A stretch of DNA of 64,000 nucleotides. Source: Phragmites australis. Taxonomy: Eukaryota; Streptophyta; Magnoliopsida; Poales; Poaceae. A program made the position numbers and the translations under genes. This document shows positions 23,262-33,499 of the stretch, piece after piece; position 1 is the stretch's first letter, and every line of letters begins with the position of its first letter. The DNA lies in the NCBI RefSeq assembly GCF_958298935.1, contig NC_084943.1, forward strand, positions 10,836,001-10,900,000. The letters are read 5' to 3'. The notes under the pieces were generated by a model. That model saw nothing but the letters and a program-made list of their open reading frames with translations, was not told where the DNA came from and did no database searches.

Positions 23262-24010
23262 AAGGGGATACAAAACCTCCACAAAAAACAGAGTGTCTTC
23301 CAAAACCTCTACCAGACGGAGTCTTCCACAAAACCTCTAGCAAAAACGGAGCGTCCTACAAAACCTCCGGCAAAAACGGAGAGTCTTACAAAACCTCTGA
23401 CAAAAATGGAGAGTTCTACAAAACCTTTGACAAGAACGGAGAGTCCTGCAAAACCTTCGACAAAAACGGAGAGTCCTACAAAACCTCCGACAAGAACGGA
23501 GAGTCCTGCAAAACCTTCGACAAAAACGGAGAGTCCTACAAAACCTCAGACAAAAGCAGAGAGTCCTACAAAGCTTCCGGCAAAAACGGCCAGTCCTACA
23601 AAACCTCCGGCAAATTCGGAGAGTCTTACAAAACCTCTGCCAAAATAGAGAGACTTACAAAAACCTTCGGCAAAAATGGGGAGTCCTACAAAACCTCTAT
23701 CAAAACAGAGAGTCCTACAAAACCTTCGGCAAAAACGGAGAGTCGCACAAAACCTCCAGCAAAAATGGAGAGTCTTACAAAACCTCCGCCAAAATGAAGA
23801 GACTTTCAAAACCTCTACAAGGCGGGGAGTCTTGAAAAACCTCCGTCGAAATGAAGAGACTCCCAAAACCTCCGAAAGATGGAGAGTATTATAAAACCTC
23901 CGCAGGACAGAGAGCCTTGTAAAAACCTCCGCAAGACAGAGAGTCTTCAAAAAAACCCGCAAATGGGTATGTCTTTCAAAAACCTCTGCCAGACGAAGGT
24001 TCTAAAAAAC
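23262..24010 (+). repeat. 30-bp minisatellite, about 25 units, open in several frames
   Basis: The unit is about 30 bp, containing GGAGAGTCCTACAAAACC and a variable (G/C)GACAAAAAC part. The 23340-23640 stretch is nearly perfect in period. Because 30 is a multiple of three, the array stays open in two plus frames and one minus frame, giving (KTESPTKPPT)n and (GESYKTSDKN)n. Such peptides are low-complexity, with no known domain. I do not call a gene here. Confidence 0.85.
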
Positions 24011-24280
24011 ATATCGAAAAAAATCCCCCGGCATCTTGAAGGCAAACGCCTCCGTGCTGGAGGGGTGCGAAAGCCACTAGCCTTCGAGAGGCACGATTCA
24101 AACACGTATTTTAAAAGGTAAAATCATTACCCTACAGTCTCATCTAAGACACGATTCATACATCGTTTATGAAGACTATGCTAATATTAAGTAAAAGCAC
24201 ACTCTGTGTGGTACGGGAAATAGTATGGAATCCCCAACTGTTCATTGCAGAGGTAGCAGCCAGCCGGGCTGTGGCTAAGG

Positions 24281-24740
24281 GCCGAGGTGGTCAAGGACCC
24301 CCGCTCCCAACTAGTCTTCGGTTTCGCCTCTGACATGCCATCACCAGGCTCCGGACGGATTACCTCCGGAGCTAGACAGAGGCTAAGGGCCGAGGGGGTC
24401 GAGCACCACCTCTCCTATCTAGCCTTTGGCTTCGCCTCCGACACGCCTTCGCCAGTCCATCCGGAGCCAGGCTACGACTAAGGGCCGAGGGGGCCGAGGA
24501 CCACCTCTCCCGTCTAGCCTTGACTCACCTCTGACACGCCATTGCCAGACTCTGGACGGATTATCTCAAGAGCCGGGTAGCGGCTGAGGACCGAGGGGGT
24601 TGAGGACCACCTCTCCCTTCTAGCCTTCAACCTCACCTCCAACACACCGTCGTCAGGCTTTGGACAGGCTGTCTTCAGAGCCGGGCAGCGGCTAAGGACC
24701 CAAAGGGTTACGGACCACCTCCGGAGCTTGTCCCCAAAGG
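24281..24740 (+). repeat. about 107-bp tandem repeat, 3' field (about 4-5 units)
   Basis: Units start at about 24281, 24389, 24484, 24590 and 24699 with GCCGAGGGGGTCGAGGACC or variants. Each then carries CACCTCTCCC, TAGCCTT and GGACGGATTACCTC. Spacings are 108, 95, 106 and 109 bp. It is the same unit as at 21605-21780. Confidence 0.8.
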
Positions 24741-24747
24741 TTCCAGA

Positions 24748-25113
24748 TTGACTTCGTTGGGTCAGAAATCTAGAACAAATTTGGAAGAAGGCCCTACCAA
24801 CGTCGAACCCGAGGAGTACGCGATGGCCAAGAATGACGAGGTTGCCACTACTAGATTCCTGAGGCCACCTCTCCCTACAAAGGGTACGAAGAAGCGCGAC
24901 GTGAAGGCACGAAGGAACACAGACAGGTGGTCACCTGTTCGAAGGATCCCCTTACACTTCGGCCGAAAAAGAGATACAATCGCCCCCAAAGGTCCAAATT
25001 ATATTATTAACAACTCATGCATCCAGAGGACGCGTACAATGAAGCAACAGAACAAAGGCCGCTATGGTGGAGACATACCCCGAAAGAGCAAACTAGGGGG
25101 AGAAAGAGTATAA
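24748..25113 (+). CDS. short sense ORF of the TAT-like element, unknown
   Basis: A 121-codon frame starts with ATG (MTSLGQKSRTNLEEG) and is rich in Lys, Arg and Thr (KGTKKRDVKARRNTDR). It is basic and hydrophilic with no membrane segment. No gag zinc knuckle or protease is seen. It could be a remnant of a gag N-terminus, or a chance frame between repeat fields. Other frames in the region are shorter. Confidence 0.25.
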   Translation: MTSLGQKSRTNLEEGPTNVEPEEYAMAKNDEVATTRFLRPPLPTKGTKKRDVKARRNTDRWSPVRRIPLHFGRKRDTIAPKGPNYIINNSCIQRTRTMKQQNKGRYGGDIPRKSKLGGERV

Positions 25114-25312
25114 GGTGGCAAAAGGCAACAGTAGCCCGTAGCAAGGCCATAGTCGAACGTTAAGACAGGGATGTCCACGGCTTCACCAGAAGCTCCCCTA
25201 AAGGCCGCCTTCACCTCCTATCGATTTCGGCAGGGGCCGCTCATGGGGCCTCCTCCCCATTCTTCCTAGCCTCCTCCCTCGTCGCCGAAGCCACTGGCTT
25301 CTTCGCAGACTC

Positions 25313-25771
25313 CTACTCCTCCTCGTCGCTCTCCCTCCGTAGGAGATCCCAATTGATCTCCTCATCGTCGTCAGAAATATCGATGATCTCGACAGGCACG
25401 GTCTCCTGGACCAGGGGTTGAGCAGGAGCAGTAGGCGGCTTTCCACCCCATAGGGATGGAAGGAGGACGACCACCGGCGCCACCGTGGGCAGCCGAGACA
25501 GCCCAGCCCCAATAGAAGCTGTCGAGATCATCGACATCTCCGAAGAGGATGAGGAGGAAGACGATGCCATATTCAAAAGGTTAAGTGCTCGCTCATGGGG
25601 CAGTGGTAAATCTAGCCGGATGACCCCAGCTTTATATCCGGGCCAAGCAGCTACGTATGCACGGGAGATGAAACGGTACCAACGTGGCGTCACTCCATGG
25701 CGTCCTCCATTAATCCCTGGGGGCCTGTGACCATATCCCAGTTGTTCCGCTGACACGTGGCAACATCCCAC
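25313..25771 (-). CDS. antisense ORF of the TAT-like element
   Basis: A 152-codon minus-strand frame; an internal ATG (MASSSSS) is an alternative start. The N-terminal third has WYRFISRAYVAAWPGYKAG and then RLDLPLPHERALNLL, a protein-like block that I recall from antisense ORFs of plant TAT-lineage elements (unconfirmed). A poly-Ser stretch follows, then a Gly/Pro/Val linker, then the acidic end VEIIDISDDDEE and SDEEE. VEIID with following acids resembles a SUMO-interaction motif, which is inference. It would be transcribed opposite to the element, from near its 3' side. It is intact as read. Confidence 0.45.
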   Translation of the reverse strand: MGCCHVSAEQLGYGHRPPGINGGRHGVTPRWYRFISRAYVAAWPGYKAGVIRLDLPLPHERALNLLNMASSSSSSSSEMSMISTASIGAGLSRLPTVAPVVVLLPSLWGGKPPTAPAQPLVQETVPVEIIDISDDDEEINWDLLRRESDEEE

Positions 25772-26325
25772 GGCAACGCCTCATTTTCTTGCACGAACAT
25801 CCCATCACATTAATGACCTAGGCTCCTTTCAGCGCATGCTAAGGGTATGGGCAAAAGACCCTAAACGAACCCACGCATTATCCAGTCAAAATGCGCCAGT
25901 GACACATCCCATCCTGCCGTCCTCAAACAGGCAAATGTGGGAAGTCCCCCAATCCCACATGTAATCTTCACTTTGACAAACTCAAATGGCAAGAAGACCC
26001 ATCACCAAAGAAGTCTGAAGAATCTAAATCGGCCTCGGCACGGACCCCGGAGTGCATCACCTCCACTAGGCTCAGGAGCATGCCTCCTCTGCCAATACAT
26101 CTTCAGTCTTTGACTTCAACGCCAGCCACGCCTCCGACCTCAGCAAACCTCAGGGCGTGTCGCCACCACCAATACACCATCAGCCTTGAGATTCACCATC
26201 AACGCCCACAGTTCTCGTCGAAAAACTTCTCAGGGACAGGGAATGGCCTTCGGGTATTCTTGTTACTATACCAGGCTAGAGTTGGTTTTCCTCTACATCC
26301 TCTCACCCCTCCGAATGTCAAGGCT

Positions 26326-26342
26326 AGAGAATGAGGGGGTAC
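26326..26342 (+). other. polypurine tract of the TAT-like element
   Basis: GAGAATGAGGGGGTAC lies directly before the 3' LTR start TGTTGGGGGG at 26343. Confidence 0.7.
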
Positions 26343-26851
26343 TGTTGGGGGGAAATAGACCAGCCTAAGGACAATGGTTGAAGATTACTATCAAAGGTCC
26401 CTCCAGAGCCTTCAGTCTCCAGACCCTCAGTAGGAGGCCTAACTTCCGGAGGCTGTGGGCCCTTTTGGGCCAACTCTCCAGTACGTACGTGGCCTTCCCA
26501 AAACCCGGAGCTACAGTGAGCCCCTCCGAAGCCTTCGGCCTCCGGATTCTCAGTAGGAGGCCTGGCCTCAGGAGGCTGCGGACCCCTTTGGGCCACCCCT
26601 ACAGTGCCTGTGCGGCCTTCTGAAGCCTAAAGATGCAGCTGGTCTCCGGAGATAATATCAAGGAAGAAAGGACACCCCCTACAACTGACCTGACACGAGG
26701 TGACGGGCGATTAATGCCAGCGCAAGTGGTGCTTATCTTGACAACCCAGTGCGATGAAAGTTGTCCTAACACCCTAGCTGAGGAGCGACGGGCCGCAATT
26801 GGCGACCAGTTCACCCTTCAGGGGGCAGGCATCACAATAGTTATCCCTGTA
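26343..26851 (+). repeat. 3' LTR of the TAT-like element (truncated)
   Basis: It matches the 5' LTR for about 500 bp, then ends abruptly after CACAATAGTTATCCCTGTAG. The TATA box and the last 330 or so bases are missing. The sequence to the right belongs to another element. Confidence 0.8.
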
Positions 26852-27549
26852 GAGCTTCATAAATCATGATCCAAAGATGATACCACTTGTAGAAATGGAT
26901 ATAGATCATAATTCATTAAACTCACATAATGTGGTCTAAACTCCTGCTATGTGTGTGCATATGATTAGACCCACTTGTGATCAATCACTTGTAGGCATGT
27001 GACAATACTTACACACTAAACAATATATCAAGATAGGAAGTTTAAACCATATTATGCATGGAGGTAGATTAAATGTACAAATGATTTGATAATGATACCA
27101 ATTTAAGCCTTTAAGCATTGCATACCTTCGTGAATTTGTAGATTATTCTAAGAGACTACAAAAGATACGACTTACAATAGATGTTAGTCTCAAAATCATA
27201 ACTCATAGGATATTGTACCCCTAAATGTGTGCAGACAAGTGTTGAACACTTGTGAGAGACATGCACTTGTCATTGATAATAATGGGGAATTAATCTTATA
27301 GATTGGGCTCATGACACATAAATAAAAGGCTTGAAAACAAGTGCCTTGAAAAGAACCTACAACTAATAAACCATGTAGGTTGCTCATGTGTTAGAGAGAA
27401 ACACAAGCAACGTACCATATAAAAAACCTACACTAGGTATTGTAAAAAAAATAAAATATCCACATGCAATCCTAGACAAGGCAAAAGTACTAGATGCAAA
27501 ATAAAATGCATGAACAAAAATCTAACTACAATTACAATCTTAACCTTTG
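26852..27549 (-). other. AT-rich LTR-like sequence of a minus-strand copia remnant
   Basis: On the minus strand an LTR-like end (CCATTTCTACA at about 26891) is followed by TGGTATCATCTTTGG, a likely primer site, and then about 30 bp before the junction with the TAT-like LTR. The 27549-26892 region has no ORF. It appears to be an LTR plus adjacent leader or 3' region, but its second terminus could not be fixed. Confidence 0.4.
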
Positions 27550-28380
27550 GATGGGAAATTTTGGTATATGATGATCATGATCTTTATCAATGCGCTCAAT
27601 CTTGTATACTTGACTTCTTTGCTTGAACCTTCACTTCATCTTGTGAGTCAGATCTCCAAATCCCTTAAGCCGACCCATGGACTTCAAGTCTTCTTTGGAA
27701 TCAAAACCGATTGGGCCTTCATGTTGTTGATGACTTCTTTGAGGACACAAATGGGTTGGTTCCACCTCCGCTCCTTTCTCCTAACCTTGTGCGCAACCAC
27801 TATGCCATTGTCCTTCTACTTTAGTTTGTAGTGGTTGCTCCTGATCTTGATCTACTTCTTGACTTGTCTGCATTGGAAAACTTGTGGCCTTCTTGATGAC
27901 ACTTGAAACATATCACGGTGGACCCCTCTGTAAGCTTGTTCACCGTATTGTCACAGTTATCTTGAAAAGGTTGGACATGATTCTTGCTCTTTAGTCTTGC
28001 CGAGTCCTTATTGAGCTCATCATTCTCTTGTGTAATAAGATTGTTACAAAATCCTACAATAACATTCTCAACACATATCTCATTGCAAAGGAGTGAGCAG
28101 ATAGATTAATCAAATCATCACAAGAAGTGAAATCATCTACCTTAGAATTAAAATCAAATATAAAGGTAGAATGCTTCAAAGGAGCTGTAGTTTGACTCAA
28201 TGCCCTCAAGTTTTGCCTTAAGCTCTTCATGCTCATTGTTTAAAAATTTAAATTTACTCAATAATTATTCAATTCTTTAAGGGCATTGAATTTCTTGAGT
28301 TCTTTAGCTTGTTTCTTTGAGGCCCTTTGTTGCTCATTGATCAATTCAAGAAGTTCTTCTTTAGAAGGTGAATCCTCATT
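27550..28380 (-). pseudogene. copia gag remnant, C-terminal part
   Basis: On the minus strand, starting from the composite element border, a charged coiled-coil-like segment reads EDSPSKEELLELINEQQRA. Further left comes a zinc-knuckle-like CFKCHQEGHKF, then basic Ser/Arg text and SMGRLKGFGDLTHKM. Stops interrupt it. It is the continuation of the fragment at 39239-39800; the composite element sits between them. The predicted role was RNA packaging in a copia particle. The fourth knuckle Cys is not in place as read. Confidence 0.6.
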
Positions 28381-28385
28381 GGATT

Positions 28386-28899
28386 TGTAGCAAACATGGC
28401 CCTCTTAGGGTATGTATGTGATTTTGGTGATTAATGACAACATAATCAATGAGACTAACATTTTTGTCAAGTCTATGCTTTAGTAAGTCTGATGGATGCA
28501 ACAAAAGAGAAATCACCAAAGCCGGGACAAAGAGAGGAATGAATTGGACTTGTTCCATAAATTTTGATGTGATCAAATTGGATAGTTTTCTATACAATCA
28601 TGTAGAGCTCTTCACAAGCTTTCCATAGAGTCTAAGATCATCAAAATTGAAGTTCGAAGCGAAAAGTTATGTCTAAAATACGAAGTGACAGTCTGCTGAA
28701 AATATACACAGCGGACCATCTGGCGTTTACAATGAATTGGACTTGTTCTGTGAATTTTGATGTTATCAAATGGGTTGAATTTCTGTATAATGATGTAGAG
28801 CTCTTCATAATCTTTTCATATAGTCCAAGATCATCAAAATCAGAGTTCGGAGCAGAAAGTTATGCCAGAAATAAGAAATCCTAGTTGGATGAAAAATAT
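28386..28899 (+). repeat. 5' part of the outer Sirevirus LTR
   Basis: It matches 37560 to about 38075 of the 3' LTR, including ATGTAGAGCTCTTCA and AAAGTTATGCC strings, then stops at 28899 where an unrelated LTR begins. Within it, two similar blocks (28550-28690 and 28730-28890) show an old internal duplication that the 3' LTR shares. Confidence 0.8.
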
Positions 28900-31028
28900 T
28901 GAGAAACCAAGTTAAAATATACCTTGGTTTATAGGTGATGAGTGATTGACAATGTTGTTATTTTGGTTTGTTGTTTTGTCGTCTGCTGAGCATGTATATG
29001 TGTTGCAATTATGATCATGCCTAACCAAAGTTGTAGAGAAAAATGGAGTTGGCATGTTTATCTCTGAGTTCAAGAAAATTGTACACGCCGAATGATCCAG
29101 CGTTTAGGATTTTGTACACGCTAGAAGGTCCGGCGTTCAAATGAGGTTCATGCTGGAGCTTTTCAACTTAGAAGTAGAAATTGAAATACACATGGGATGG
29201 TCTGACGATGGGCAACAATACACGCTGGAGCATTTCTTGCAGAAAGGTTGCAAGTCGGTTCTGGTGGACTTAAACTCACCGAATGGTCTGGCGATGGAGA
29301 GCAATGCACGACAGACTATTTCTTGTAGAAAGGTTGCAGAATGGTGGTCTAGTTTAAGTGAACTCGCTGGATGGTCCGCCGATGGGATGAAGTGTACGCC
29401 AGAGCAATTCTTGTAGAAAGGTTGCAAGACGGCTGGTCCAAAGAAGATGTACACGCTAGATGGTTCGGTGATGAGATAATGGACACACCGAAGCTTTTCT
29501 TGCATAGAGGTTGCAAAGATAATGGTCTCCTACTACCACCAAGGTATTTTGTTTCATTTTTTGCTCCATCCATCGAACGGTCGCGGCACTTTCATGACTT
29601 AGCTTCACCTTGATGCAAGCTTTCCGATGATGCCACATGCCCTCCGTCCTTCCACGGTTTTGAGAGTAAACCGCGAAACTGCCTCGCACGCTTCTCAAAG
29701 CGTGACTTGCTGCCACTTGCTTTCACCTCAACCAAGCATCCCAATGTTGACACGTGTACTTCGTCTTGTGATCGTGGCCGCCGGCAAGTCCGTCCCACTC
29801 CCGATCCCTTAGTCCGCCTTGTCACTTGTACCGATATCCCCTTGCTTGACTTCATCAACACGCCATTTTCATCCTTCTTTTCATGCTTTGCTAGACCTCC
29901 ATGCGCACAGCTAGGATCACCTTTGACTCCCCCCAGCCTCCTCGATCGTCCAGCACCAGGCACCCCACTTAGCCCCGATCATCACACTGTAGGCTGCCAA
30001 GTTGCATCCATCACCTGCTCATCACGAGACAAGCACACACATATCTTCAAATCCATTATCAATTAGTCCATAATAAAAATTCTTAGTTAAAGCACATCTC
30101 AGAAAAATCGTGAACGCTGCATGTTCTAGCATTGTCACCTCCTCAGCACCGGAACATCCAGCGTGCTCCATCCAGCAGACCGAAAAATCGTGAACGCTGC
30201 ATGTTCTGGCATTATCACCTCCTCAGCACCAAAACATCCAGTGTACTTCGAAGGATGAAGCAAAAAATGGAACAAATACCTTGGTGGTAGGTAGGAGGCT
30301 ATTGGAAGAGGGTATTTTGGGAACAAGGAAGCTTAAGGGCTAAGGTTTGTGGGAGGCCTATAAATAAAGGGGTAGAGCTGTGTGGGAGGTTAGAGCCAAC
30401 CATTTGAGTTTGTATGCTAGGGTTTTAGAGAAAAGGAGAGAGGAGTGCTTAGCTTATATGTAGGTGAGAGCTTTTATTGGTGAAACTACTTTGTAATATG
30501 CCTAAAATAACCTTTGAAAGAAATGAAATGCATGTTTCCTTTGATGCTTATGTTCATCTCCTTCTAGTTTCTTTCTATTGGCTCCCTTACTTTGTTGTGA
30601 GTTTTTCCACTTTGGTTGTGGTTTTCATTTCAGTTGATGAGTTGAGATTTTCCCACCTTGGGAAGTTGTTCTTCTTGTTGCTAGAGGCATAAAATTCACA
30701 CATATACAATTGGGTTTTGAATTCCCTTACTTCTAGATCATCAACTTAGAGAATTCTTCTACTGGTGACCTTTTCTTTGATTCGAAGATTTCTTTCCTCA
30801 AGTTGCTGTCCTAATGTGGCAATGACTCGTGGTATGAGTATTAATGGAACCTAGTGTTCATCTACATCTTCGAGGGCCAAGCTTTCCTTTGTTGCTGCAT
30901 GTCTTTCTTAAGTTTTTGTTTCCACTTTTAGTTTTGAGGTGCGTTGGGTGACAAATTAGGAGAAGACCATTAAAGAAATTTATGAGGCACCAATTCACTC
31001 CCCTCTAGTCATCATTCTTAGTCCTACA
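28900..31028 (+). repeat. 5' LTR of the inner copia element
   Basis: It begins TGAGAAACCAAG and ends CCTACA directly before a primer site. The same start occurs on the minus strand at 39852 in the related element. It contains a cluster of CGC(C/T)GGA-type half-palindromes (29085-29480), an 80-bp tandem duplication at about 30102-30245 and a TATA box. Confidence 0.75.
30359..30366 (+). promoter_or_regulatory. TATA box of the inner copia LTR
   Basis: GGCCTATAAATAAAGGGG lies about 660 bp before the LTR end, downstream of the palindrome cluster. It is the likely core promoter of the inner element. Confidence 0.55.
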
Positions 31029-31029
31029 A

Positions 31030-31043
31030 TTGGAATTAGAGCC
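31030..31043 (+). other. primer binding site of the inner copia element
   Basis: TTGGAATTAGAGCC directly follows the CCTACA LTR end. It is TGGTATCAGAGCC with two changes, so initiator Met-tRNA priming is likely. Confidence 0.7.
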
Positions 31044-31091
31044 AGCTTGATCACTTGTTAACCTTAACCTGCTTTGTGATCCGTAGGCGAT

Positions 31092-33153
31092 ATGGAGAGA
31101 CATAAGAAGATTCCGCTCTTTGAAGGTCGTGACTTCTTGTACGGGAAGGTGCGCATGGAGGATTATCTCCTAAGCCATGGAAGTGCAATATGGGATATTT
31201 GTGGACTCCAATTATGAGATCCTTGCTGCTTGTACTTCTTAGGCTCAAATTGATCAATATAAAGCCAACAACAAGGCTAAGAATATATTGTTCACCAGCT
31301 TGAGTCAGAATGAGTTTGATAGGGTTAAGCACCTCTGTACTGATCGAGACATATGGTCGACTCTGAGTGTCTTTCATGAGGGAACTAATCAGATTAAGGC
31401 TAGATGCCAAAGCACATACAATCAAGAATATCAAATGTTTGTGCAAGGACTCAGAGAATCTTTGAATGCTATGTTTGCTAGATTTGATGGAATTGTTAGC
31501 AACCTTAGATCCACCGGTGTTTTGCCCTACTCTGATCATGAGAGGGCGATTAAGCTTCTCTATGCTCTTGAGGGTAGTATATGGGAAGTAAAGATCTTGA
31601 ACGTTGAAGAGTCATCTAGTTATGACATATTGACTTGTGATGAACTCTTCAGTAATCTCAAATCCATCGAGATAGCTAAGGCAACTAGAATAGTCCTAGG
31701 AAACCCCCAATCTCAGAACATGGCATTGATTTTAGGACCTTGTGGTGGTAGTCCTTCTGGAGTTCGCCTTTCTTGTGCTAACTCTTCACCTAATGGCTTT
31801 ACTTTGTCTTCCTTGGTTTCTATCACAGAGGAGCAAGTGGACACACTTGATAATGAGGATCTTAATTTGATCGTGAAGAAGTTCACCTACTTCTACAACA
31901 ACAGAAGAGACCAGAGGGGAGGTGGCTCTCGGGCTTGTTATGAATGTGGTGATACCACCCATTTCAAGGTTGATTGTCCAAAGTTCAAGAACAAAGATTG
32001 TGTCCACGACCACGACAAGCAAAAGAAGAACAAGAAGTCTTTCTTCAGGAACTGCGACAAGCTAGCCAAGAAGGTGGCTAAGGTGGCTTCTCGAGCTTTC
32101 GTGTCAGTGCTCAGCGATGTCGACACTTCCTCAAGCAAGGAAGAGAGCTCGAAGGAGTAGGAGCTGCCCATGAAGAACAAGAAGAAGAATAAGGACTTCA
32201 CCGGTCTTTTCTTCATGGTGGACAACAATGACAGTGACCCCAAGCTTGATTCTTCTGAGGTATCACCCTTCTATAACCAGCTTTCTATTCAGGTCGATAC
32301 CTTGAATGATGCGCTTGTTAGAAAGGATAGATTGCTTAATAAAGTGGCTCGTGAAGTGAAGGAATTCAAGTCTAGGCTAGAATACTCATCTTCTAATCTT
32401 GAGTTGCTTAGGTTGAGGGTCAGGGATGAGGAGTGTGATAGTTGCCTTGTGGTCATGAGTGAGCTTACCGAGCTTCAGACTTTACATGCTCAAGTTATTA
32501 ATCGGTTTGAGACTGATGAGAAGAAGCTTCTTGAGGAGGAGTCTAGACCTACTCTCTTAAGCACTTGCAAGAATTGTCCTTTGCTCACAAAGAATGTTGA
32601 GATGAAAGTTAAGCACGTAAAAGAGCTAGAGTCTAGATTGGAGAGTGCTGAGTGTTCTAAGGATGTGCAGCCAAACTATAACACCTGCATCATCGTTAAG
32701 GACAAGTTCAACTGGGTTAGAGGGCAAGTGGAAAAGCTCAATGTTGAGAATTAGCATCTCCTTTCTCTTATGGGGAAATTCTCAGAAGGCAAGAGTAAAA
32801 TGAACTTGATTTTGTCTAAGACCAGAATGAGTGCAGTTAAGGAGGGTTTAGCTTTGGGGTTCGGTTTTGAGAGGGTGGCTTATAATGGGGATGGTAAGAT
32901 TGTTTTTACCACACCTACTACCCTTGAGGATGAGAAATCCAAGATCAATACCTCACCACAACCTATAAAGAAGAAACCCACACCACAACCAACAAAGAAG
33001 AAATCTACACCACAATCCAAGAGAGCTCCACAACCAAACATGAAAGTTCCTGTGACAGAGCCTAGTGTGACCAGTAGTTCAACTCGGGAGAGACTCTACC
33101 ACTGCACCTACTGCCAGAGAGAGGGCCACCTAGTTGTGTTGCTTTCACCGTAG
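31092..33153 (+). pseudogene. gag: Sirevirus gag pseudogene with coiled coil
   Basis: The likely start is ATG at 31092 (MERHKKIPLFEGRDFLYG). After a frame break near 31200-31280, one frame runs from 31288 to 33153, broken only by TAG at 32158 and TAG at 32752. It has the UBN2-type capsid core (DIWSTLSVFHEG, DHERAIKLLYAL), the zinc knuckle CYECGDTTHFKVDC, a Lys-rich linker, a long Leu/Glu heptad-like segment from 32280 to 32750, a Lys/Pro-rich region and a second CX2C motif (HCTYCQREGH). Length and layout fit Sirevirus gag, which is longer than usual in copia. The stops make it a pseudogene. Confidence 0.88.
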
Positions 33154-33499
33154 GATTGTGATCGGCGTGAGTGGAAGTGAAGTACTCGGGACATGTACCG
33201 CCCCTCTTTTGGTGTACCTGAGCCTTTTCCTCTCTCTTACTCACGAGGTTTCAGTGCTTCTTAGTTTCCTCCTAGAGGTTATGCCCGACGTGGATCTTGC
33301 CATAATTTATATGGTTTTGATTCATATGTAAGAGGCTTTGAGTTGCGACACTATGGCGGACCACACTTTCCCTGTCATGGCACTCACGCTCAGCGCACTA
33401 GTGTTGATTTGCATGCACATGCCTTTAGTGCTTCAGGGTGCATGACCCAGTACTGGATTCCCAAAAGGTTTTTGTCTAACCCCAGTACTGAACCATCCA

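Larger units (their letters stand above)
20749..26851 (+). mobile_element. non-autonomous TAT-like LTR element built of tandem repeats
   Basis: LTRs at 20749-21583 and 26343-26851 (the second truncated) share text from TGTTGGGGG to CAGGCATCACAATAGTTA. After the first comes GTGTCGTCTGTGGGGAC, close to the primer-site style of plant TAT-lineage gypsy elements. The 4.7-kb interior has no gag or pol but several tandem repeat fields, a short sense ORF and an antisense ORF near the 3' end. Antisense ORFs near the 3' end are known in the TAT lineage, so placement there is inference. Replication would need an autonomous partner. Confidence 0.75.

Noticed and set aside
23252..23797. 181-codon Lys/Ser/Tyr repeat protein as a real gene
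   Set aside because: The neighbouring plus frame and a minus frame are equally open because the period is a multiple of three.
23262..24010. Regular 30-bp repeats as a CRISPR array
   Set aside because: Units are head-to-tail without unique spacers, in a plant LTR element. It is a minisatellite.
26852..27549. Possible complete small LTR element
   Set aside because: One LTR-like end and a primer site are visible, but no second terminus or TSD was found, so only a remnant is claimed.
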